Below are positions 57,599 to 64,000 of a stretch of DNA of 64,000 nt, piece after piece. The position numbers were made by a program, and so were the translations under genes. The notes under the pieces were generated by a model. The model saw only the letters and a list, made by a program, of their open reading frames with translations. It searched no databases and had not been told where the DNA came from. The stretch comes from a virus: positions 1-64,000 of IMG/VR virus record IMGVR_UViG_3300009285_001197; one strand, written 5' to 3'. The number at the start of each line of letters is the position of its first letter. Position 1 is the first letter of the stretch.

Positions 57599-59851
57599 TT
57601 ATCTACCCCCACGCTCACGTTCATCCAGAATCACCTGGGACTTATTTATGGGGGTCTTGCCCCATAACATACCCCCACCACCCTGGTTACTCGATGCAGG
57701 GATAATTTTACCGTTAGCCTGCTTGAGAGTACGCCCATGCAGCCAGTCACGAGGGCCGTCACCCACAATCACCATATCTTGGGGGCTACTATCTTCGGGG
57801 GCTGGGTTCATGGAAAGGAAGTCCCACAGGGCACTAGAACTCTTACTGCCCTTATTCCCAAGCTTGTGCATAGCATCCATCAGCTGCTCGCGTGACAGGT
57901 TCTCAGGGGCTACACCCTGGAGCTGTGCAGCCATACCCACCCACTTCTGAGCATCACGGAACTTGTCCGGGTCCACCTTGTCAGTCTTTGGGTCAAGCGC
58001 GTACTGTTCCAGGTGCTTGTCCATCTGCTCAAGCTTCTTGTCCCCACGCGCAGCCTTGCGTTCCTCCGCAGCACCCTCGGCAGACATACGCGCTATGTCC
58101 TGATTCCCCTTCTGTATAGCCAGGCGCTCCTGGCGGTCTTGGTGAGCAAGCTGAGCGGCTGCCTGCCGCTCAGCACCCAGTCCCTGCGCACGCATCTGCT
58201 CCTTGTACACACCTGCCGGGTCGCGGACCATAGCCGCTGCTTTCAAACCAGCCTGCTGGTGAGCGTCCTGCACCGCCTGGGCCATACCCGGCAGGCCAGC
58301 AGCCTGACGCATGGCAAAGTCGAAATCACCCTTGTCACCCGAGCTGGCCCGAGCCATGATGCTTGCCTGCAGCCCAGCCTTCTCAGAGGCTGCGCGCTGC
58401 AGTGCTTCCTGGTGAGCTTGTGGATTACGCTGCTCCCAGGTCGTGCCGTCGCCAATGCCCGTGAAGTTGTTCAGCTTTCCATCCTTCCGGTTCGAAGTGC
58501 CATAGATTTCAGCATTGTCACCGTACTGCAGACGACGCTGCTGGCCTGCTTCAAAACCACCTTTACCACCAGTCTGCTGTGACAACTGGTCAGCCTGCTG
58601 GTAGCTGAGCTTGGGTTGAGCAAGATCAGCACCGACCATGCCTGGTTGTGCACCGAGCCACTTGTTCTGACCACGTCCGATAGCAGCGCGCCCTTCGGCA
58701 GTGTAAAGGTCACCTGTACCTTGGGAACCGGTGCCAAGCGCCTGATAGGCTTCCTGGTCCATCGTAGCTGCCTGTTTGGCCTGCTCAGCAGCCTGCGCCT
58801 GAGCTTGTTGGTCTGGAACCACAGTTTTTTTAGAGGGGGTTGCGCTTCCGCCCAAATCATCATAGATTGATGTGGCAGCGCCACCACCTGCTGCCAGCGC
58901 AGCGCCACCGGCAATAACTGGATGGGAATTCACTGAGGTGCGAAGTTGTGAGGCCAACCCTGGGTTTTTTGTAATCACCCCCGAGGCGTCCCTTCTAAAG
59001 CCCTGCTTCACACTGTTTGTACTCGCTGTAGCTGCATCGTCCCCTACCCCAGCAAAAGCGTTCTTTACTTTACCCCACGCGCCAGAAGCAAGTTTCTGCC
59101 CCCCAGCAAGTGCAGATTTTCCAACAGAAGTAACAGCTTTAATCGAACCTGCACCCATACCAGCCTGCACCATCGGGTCTTGTTCAAACTCTTCTTGGGT
59201 GTTCCAACCGAGCTTTGGCTTGTTCTCAGGGGTGATTCCATCGAATAGCCCACTGGCATACCCCCCACCCGCTCTCAAACCAGCAGGTGCCTTCCCGTTC
59301 GTACGCTCGATAAACTCCGGCAGGTTCTCACCTGTCGTCTGGTTGAGCAACTGACCAAGCGCGTGCGTAGACTTGCGCGGCAGGATAGCTTCCTCGCTCG
59401 ACACCTTCACATCCACGTTGTCTTTCTGCTCAGGGTCTACGCCGGGGATTACACCACCGCGATCTGACAGGTCAGGCACCTTGCCGTCACGGAAACCAGA
59501 ACTCTGGTACAGGGCTGCATCTGATGGGGAGAGGGCTGCTTGCTCACGAGGGGTCAAACGACCACGCGTCCAGGTGGCAACTTGGGCAGGTGCAACGGGT
59601 GGGGAGCCTCTCAAGGCAGCTTGTGTCTCAGCGCTCATGGTGGAAATATCAGGACGCTGGGCTGCTGCGGGGGCAACCTGGACAGGTGCTAGGGGGGCTG
59701 ATCCGTTAACAGCAGCATCGATCTGAGCGCCACGTTTACGCAAGGTATTGTAGACGGGCGGGACGAACCCGCCGTCATAGCGCCCCCCACTTTGCAACCC
59801 TTTTGCCTTGTAAAGACCCTTGTTCTTAAATGCTTTCTGGATGTTGTTCAT
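57599..59851 (-). CDS. Internal virion/ejection protein, 750 aa
   Basis: 750 residues, Ala/Gln/Gly-rich and largely helical. It contains a Pro/Ala linker region (~50-110), an Ala/Gly-rich 'VIAGGAALAAGGGAATSIYDDLGG' segment that could be membrane-active, and a long coiled-coil C-terminal part (EEKRKAARGDKKLEQMDKHLEQ-type). Location next to the giant polyvalent gene is that of podoviral ejection proteins. No enzyme motif seen. Confidence 0.65.
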   Translation of the reverse strand: MNNIQKAFKNKGLYKAKGLQSGGRYDGGFVPPVYNTLRKRGAQIDAAVNGSAPLAPVQVAPAAAQRPDISTMSAETQAALRGSPPVAPAQVATWTRGRLTPREQAALSPSDAALYQSSGFRDGKVPDLSDRGGVIPGVDPEQKDNVDVKVSSEEAILPRKSTHALGQLLNQTTGENLPEFIERTNGKAPAGLRAGGGYASGLFDGITPENKPKLGWNTQEEFEQDPMVQAGMGAGSIKAVTSVGKSALAGGQKLASGAWGKVKNAFAGVGDDAATASTNSVKQGFRRDASGVITKNPGLASQLRTSVNSHPVIAGGAALAAGGGAATSIYDDLGGSATPSKKTVVPDQQAQAQAAEQAKQAATMDQEAYQALGTGSQGTGDLYTAEGRAAIGRGQNKWLGAQPGMVGADLAQPKLSYQQADQLSQQTGGKGGFEAGQQRRLQYGDNAEIYGTSNRKDGKLNNFTGIGDGTTWEQRNPQAHQEALQRAASEKAGLQASIMARASSGDKGDFDFAMRQAAGLPGMAQAVQDAHQQAGLKAAAMVRDPAGVYKEQMRAQGLGAERQAAAQLAHQDRQERLAIQKGNQDIARMSAEGAAEERKAARGDKKLEQMDKHLEQYALDPKTDKVDPDKFRDAQKWVGMAAQLQGVAPENLSREQLMDAMHKLGNKGSKSSSALWDFLSMNPAPEDSSPQDMVIVGDGPRDWLHGRTLKQANGKIIPASSNQGGGGMLWGKTPINKSQVILDERERGGR

Positions 59852-59864
59852 TATTCGTACCCCG

Positions 59865-61763
59865 TTAAGCTGTTGATGTATCTATGTCCGCAGCAAGCGC
59901 GTTTAGCCCAGCAAGAGACGAACCTGCCATTGACGCGTACACCTCAGCAGCGCTAACCGCTACTTGCGCCGCGCTGGTCATGTACTGGTTATACCCGTTC
60001 ATGGTTGCGACTGCTATATGTGCGTTTGTGTTGTAGAGCCCTATTTGGTTACGCACAGTGGCCTCATATTCAGCCACCCTAGATTTGGCAGCTGCCTCCT
60101 GCGCACTGGCTAGTGCTACATAACCCTGTATTTCAGCACTATATGCTGATACTTCTGCCTTAACCGCCTCACTCGCACCTCCGACCAGTGCTGTGTAGGC
60201 CTGCACTGCCGCCCCGTAGGTTCTGTATGCGCCTTCGTTCTTGGCAGTAACGGCTTCTACTTCGGTCTTGTACGCTTGAATCTGTGTGGCGTACGCTTGC
60301 ACCTCAGTGCTGTACGCTTTCACTTCAGTCTCGTATGCGCCTAACTTGGCAGTCTCACCTTGAACTTGAGCAGTGAAGCCTTGCCACTCAGCCTGCTTCG
60401 CACCAACCTCAGCTGAGAACGCCTGTACCTCAGCATGGAAAATATCAACCTTCAACTTTTCGATGTTAGCTTTGGCAGCTACACCGTCAATCACAGCCTT
60501 ATATGCGTTAGCGAGGGCAGCGTAAGCGTTAGCCTGCGCGCTGAAAGCATCAACTCTAGCGCGGTCAATGTTAACCTGCGCCTCAAGCGCCTTGACTTCC
60601 GCAAGGTACACGTCGTACACAGCCAGCACAGCCTTCAGGCGAATTTCGTATACTTGAGCCTCAGCTTTGTAAATCTCGATTCGCGCTACAGCTATTTTAA
60701 CCATCGTTTCATACAGGGCAATCGCCGCCTGTAAAACGGATTTTGCATATTCAATGCTCTGCCCATTGAGTTGGATAAGATTACTAAACCAGCTCACCAT
60801 TGCCTGCATCACAGCAGTCCTCAAGTTGGCTGACTGGGTAATGGCGAACTGGATATTGGTTTGCTCCATCTCAGCCTGTTTAATTGCAATGTCCATAGCT
60901 GCGCGAGCATTATTATCTGCAGCGGATTGCCTGGACTGAGCGAGAGCGCTGTACTGTGCGCCGCCTGGGATAGTGAACCCCCTGCTTGCGCCATCCTTCA
61001 TGATCTGATCACGCGCTTTCAGGTATTCGCCGTTGATCTTGTCACGTGCCCGGTTGTAGATTGCCTGCTCAACCTCTACTGGTAAAGCTGTACCGCCAGA
61101 CATGTATGTTGACAGCTTGGCTTCAAGAGCGGCCATCTGCTTGTGGTACTCAGGGTTAATCTGCAGTAGGTGCGCATCCATCGCCCCATCCAGCGCGTTG
61201 CGCATACTCACCGACATGTCAGCGTAATCAGCTGCGAATTTCTCAGCAAAATCTGACGGAGCTAGAACGGTGGTATCAGGTGTAGCCGCCATGAACTCAG
61301 GTAAATCTACTGTTGGGGCGGGTGGGACTGTGATGTTTGTCAAAGTTGGCGGAATGAGGTTGAGTTCATACAGCGCATCCGGTGCAGGTGGAACATACAG
61401 GCTATCAAGCGTTGGCTTGGTGGCGTCAAGCTGGTGCAGCTCGGCTGGTATAATCGGAGTGCTAAACCCAGGATTAACCGCACTCAATACGGGCGGCTCC
61501 CCATACTCTGATGGAGGAACCAACTCCATAACTGGAGCTGCCCCAAATGTTTGTGCCGGAGCTTCGTAATGAAGCCCTGTGTACGCAGGAGCTGAGCCGA
61601 TTGAGAAACTTGCACCAGGGTTAGTTACGGTAAGTGTACCGTACCCGACGGTCATTGGTGATTTAAGACTACTTAACGCAGTCCCAAGTGCAGATGTGGC
61701 TGCACTGCTGAGATTACTTGCGTTGTTCATCGCGGAATCAATTATGGTGGTAGCAATACTCAT
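59865..61763 (-). CDS. Long coiled-coil virion protein, 632 aa
   Basis: 632 residues. After a Pro-rich N-terminal region (~60-160), residues ~190-600 form near-continuous helix with regular Ala/Val/Tyr heptads ('ETEVKAYSTEVQAYATQIQAYKTEVEAV' type, Tyr every seven residues). Such proteins in this place assemble as trans-envelope conduits or tail-internal rods of podoviruses. The ATG overlaps the preceding stop (TAATG). Function inferred from position and structure. Confidence 0.65.
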   Translation of the reverse strand: MSIATTIIDSAMNNASNLSSAATSALGTALSSLKSPMTVGYGTLTVTNPGASFSIGSAPAYTGLHYEAPAQTFGAAPVMELVPPSEYGEPPVLSAVNPGFSTPIIPAELHQLDATKPTLDSLYVPPAPDALYELNLIPPTLTNITVPPAPTVDLPEFMAATPDTTVLAPSDFAEKFAADYADMSVSMRNALDGAMDAHLLQINPEYHKQMAALEAKLSTYMSGGTALPVEVEQAIYNRARDKINGEYLKARDQIMKDGASRGFTIPGGAQYSALAQSRQSAADNNARAAMDIAIKQAEMEQTNIQFAITQSANLRTAVMQAMVSWFSNLIQLNGQSIEYAKSVLQAAIALYETMVKIAVARIEIYKAEAQVYEIRLKAVLAVYDVYLAEVKALEAQVNIDRARVDAFSAQANAYAALANAYKAVIDGVAAKANIEKLKVDIFHAEVQAFSAEVGAKQAEWQGFTAQVQGETAKLGAYETEVKAYSTEVQAYATQIQAYKTEVEAVTAKNEGAYRTYGAAVQAYTALVGGASEAVKAEVSAYSAEIQGYVALASAQEAAAKSRVAEYEATVRNQIGLYNTNAHIAVATMNGYNQYMTSAAQVAVSAAEVYASMAGSSLAGLNALAADIDTSTA

Positions 61764-62833
61764 TAGACGCCCCTCTGTGTCGGCGCTACATGTGCCGTGA
61801 TTTCATCTAGCTCAAGTGAGCCGCCGTTGACATTCTTCACATCCAGGCTGTAGTGCACGCCCCTTATACCTTTACCAACGGTCGTCCTGTGGTTGGCACT
61901 GCCTGCCACCTCGCCCCAGTCAGACTCATACTCATACGTGTCACCTTCATCAGCCGTAACGCCGATTATAACGCCTCCGTCGCTGCGACCAGATACGTAT
62001 ACATAGGGTAAGCGCTTCTGGTTCTTGCTACCAAAATCGGTCATGAAGGTCTTGACGTGAGCCTCAATGGGAAGCGTCAGGTCAACCGCCCCGCCAATCT
62101 CGAACAGGCCGTCCGACTTCACGCCGTAATACTTGTTTCCGAAGCGTAAGATATTGTCAAATGGGTAGTTAGTGTAGTGGCTCACTGCGCCTGTCGTCAG
62201 GTTGATGGCGTAGGCTTCGTATGCAAGTACGATGACTTCACCGCCAGATGCTGACAATGTAAATCTAGGTGCTACCAGCCAAGCCTGACCTGATGGTGCG
62301 GCAACCAATGACGGTGATGTCAGGAGCGCTGAACCATAGTTTTCTAATGACACCGCCGCTGATACACCGTAAGCCCCGGTTAGGATTAAGGTGACTGTCG
62401 CTACTCCGCCGGTTACTGCACCAGCAATGACAGTGTATCTACCAGTTGTGGCTAAATTTGAAGTGGCTCCACCAAGTGAAAGCACGCCTACTGACGGTGC
62501 AACTAGGCTTGCTCGCCCGACAGAGCCTAAGTGCCCCGATGAGATGAGTTGGCACGCGGGGAGTTTGGCGTCCACCCTGCCGACAGCTAATACCGTCCCT
62601 GAAGCAACAAGTTCGCAGGCTGGTAGTTTTGCTGAAACATATCCGCCTGAGTTGGCAGTAATAAAAGCTGATGGGGCAGTTCCGATAAATCCGTCAGGAT
62701 CGCGCAACGTAACGCTAGATTCAAGCACAAAGGCTGTTGTCAGTGACAATGACGCTGTGGCGTGACCTGTAGTGAGCAGATACGCATCAGGCACACTGGC
62801 CGAGCTAGTTACCGCTGCATCAAATATGTCCAT
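61763..62833 (-). CDS. Tail protein with Ala/Ser/Thr repeats, 356 aa
   Basis: 356 residues. The first ~150 consist of low-complexity repeats (AKLPACELVASGTVLAVGR, then DAKLPACQLISSG) like those at the C-terminus of the 1995-6023 protein. The C-terminal ~170 residues have 'YPFDNILRFGNKYYGVKSDGLFEIGG' and 'KRLPYVYVSGRSDGGV', a beta-propeller-like unit found in podoviral tail proteins. SD AGGA. A tail or nozzle component is likely. Confidence 0.6.
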   Translation of the reverse strand: MDIFDAAVTSSASVPDAYLLTTGHATASLSLTTAFVLESSVTLRDPDGFIGTAPSAFITANSGGYVSAKLPACELVASGTVLAVGRVDAKLPACQLISSGHLGSVGRASLVAPSVGVLSLGGATSNLATTGRYTVIAGAVTGGVATVTLILTGAYGVSAAVSLENYGSALLTSPSLVAAPSGQAWLVAPRFTLSASGGEVIVLAYEAYAINLTTGAVSHYTNYPFDNILRFGNKYYGVKSDGLFEIGGAVDLTLPIEAHVKTFMTDFGSKNQKRLPYVYVSGRSDGGVIIGVTADEGDTYEYESDWGEVAGSANHRTTVGKGIRGVHYSLDVKNVNGGSLELDEITAHVAPTQRGV

Positions 62834-62845
62834 ACGATCCTCGCA

Positions 62846-64000
62846 TTACAGCCACCCACCAGACATGCTAAATGACCCAAAGCCGTAAGCAGCCGCCGAG
62901 CTGCCGTATTCACTATACGCCCTATTCTGTTTGAACGCTTTATTAAACATACTACGATGCGAAGTTTTGCTCACAACAAGCCTATCTTCAAAGAGGCATG
63001 AATATGTAATTTTATCATATGTTCCGCACGGCCCGCTGTAGCAAATCGCTATCCCGCCTTCTGGATTGGTTGATAGTTGCGTCTCGCCCAAACCCCCATA
63101 ACTCTCTAAATCACCATAGCCATATGCAAGTGTTTGGTGGGCTACACTGTACAAATTCGGCCCAAGAACTTGCGCCCCGCGAAAATCAACTAGGTAGTCA
63201 GGGACGACTATGTTTAACGTAGCAAATTCGGCTGCAATTTCCGTGGTCGTCGAAAACATACTTATTTTTTTAGACGGTATCCAGCATGCGCTTGCATAGG
63301 AAAAATCGTCATTACCCCTACCTTGCATCTCAACAATCTTACCGTGCTCAAATACGACAAGCCCCTTCCATTCGGGCTTAGTTGGCGTCGGTTTAACATT
63401 AGTTAAAACAACCATTGACAGTGATCGTAAATCGCACCCATTTACAGTTGAAGCCACGCTATTTGGGTAGGCAGTTTCTGACGCATATTGATACCACGTG
63501 CTATCAACGTAATGCGTATCTGTTCGTATGGCGCTAAATGGGTGGCTGCAACTATACTCGTAGCAGCCATTAGGGTCTTCAGCGCAGGGCTTACGCCTGA
63601 TATAGCAAGACTCGTAGTAGCCCTCCGGCAATAGGTTTATCCCACCGTGAACATGCACGTCCAGTGCTGATCCGTCAAATGCTATAGGGTAAGGGACCGT
63701 TGGCACACTCGCGCACTTGTCGTTGTAAACAACCCCTATTCCACCGTATACCCCAGCGGCCCCATAGGAATCCCCTAGCACACTATTATCGTACAAGCTG
63801 TACCCGGAACTACACGCAAAACTTATAATCGCCTCGCCACCAGTTTTCACACGATACACACTAACTGTATGAGCATTATCTGGCCACGCCACTTTTTGCG
63901 AATGAGGTTCCGTTGACGTGGTGTTATATGTATCAATCGACCCTGTAATTAAATCCCCACCACTAACCCCCAAGTTTTCTAACGCAGGGTGCTTGTATGC
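62846..64000 (-). CDS. Partial tail protein (N-terminus outside window)
   Basis: The frame is open from the window end (384 residues visible) to a stop at 62846; a TTG near 63973 is not needed as a start because the frame continues upstream. Cys-rich in the middle (CYIRRKPCAEDPNGCYEYSC), with beta-propeller-like strands and a Gly/Tyr/Ser-rich C-terminus (YGFGSFSMSGGWL). It lies at the head of the right-hand virion block and may be the rest of the gene cut at position 1. Confidence 0.6.
   Translation of the reverse strand, partial: AYKHPALENLGVSGGDLITGSIDTYNTTSTEPHSQKVAWPDNAHTVSVYRVKTGGEAIISFACSSGYSLYDNSVLGDSYGAAGVYGGIGVVYNDKCASVPTVPYPIAFDGSALDVHVHGGINLLPEGYYESCYIRRKPCAEDPNGCYEYSCSHPFSAIRTDTHYVDSTWYQYASETAYPNSVASTVNGCDLRSLSMVVLTNVKPTPTKPEWKGLVVFEHGKIVEMQGRGNDDFSYASACWIPSKKISMFSTTTEIAAEFATLNIVVPDYLVDFRGAQVLGPNLYSVAHQTLAYGYGDLESYGGLGETQLSTNPEGGIAICYSGPCGTYDKITYSCLFEDRLVVSKTSHRSMFNKAFKQNRAYSEYGSSAAAYGFGSFSMSGGWL

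Overview
The window is almost certainly most of the genome of a temperate, short-tailed (podovirus-like) bacteriophage of a Gram-negative bacterium. It has a P22-type portal, an N4 gp56-type major capsid protein, both terminase subunits, a tyrosine integrase with an excisionase, a very large internal virion protein, and an Rz/Rz1 spanin pair, which presupposes an outer membrane. The combination recalls the Bcep22-like podoviruses; that link is inference from gene content only. Genes are packed tightly, many joined by ATGA overlaps, and nearly all have Shine-Dalgarno sequences.

Layout. Positions 24585 down to 1 (minus strand) are the first part of the late operon: small terminase, large terminase (split by an intein), portal, scaffold, capsid, connectors, tail and receptor-binding proteins, a lysis cassette at 7.0-8.1 kb, then more tail proteins. 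The minus-strand genes between 64000 and 49298 (tail or virion proteins, two coiled-coil or ejection proteins, a small secreted protein and a 2620-residue polyvalent protein) look like the distal part of the same operon if the map is circular. Both window edges cut minus-strand genes, which fits a circular genome slightly longer than the window.

Positions 24837-48893 (plus strand) are early and middle genes. There is a block of tiny genes (24.8-26.7 kb) closed by a strong terminator, then an AT-rich intergenic region with inverted repeats (probable origin/operator). After it come a primase-helicase, a Cas4/RecB-like nuclease, a dCMP deaminase, an SNF2-type helicase, a family B DNA polymerase, a DnaQ/DexA-like exonuclease, DUF3310, VRR-NUC, DUF932 and GP88 proteins and many small unknowns, ending in excisionase and integrase. 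A repeat-rich region at 48.9-49.06 kb is the best attP candidate.

Two features stand out. First, the intein in the large terminase carries a complete HNH homing-endonuclease gene in a different reading frame, with its own ribosome binding site, while the intein frame stays open through it. Second, 32.3-35.4 kb reads like an integron gene-cassette array: small same-strand genes, each ending in or near an imperfect palindrome with the RYYYAAC and GTTRRRY ends of attC sites, and higher GC than its surroundings. There is no integron integrase in the window, so it would be a cluster of attC sites lacking an integrase, carried by a phage.

Other notable points are a recurring CTCTGA-N6-CTGWTA element around extended -10 promoters, a perfect 26-bp inverted repeat enclosing about 135 bases upstream of the 40150 gene, and a low-GC ART-like module inside the giant polyvalent protein.
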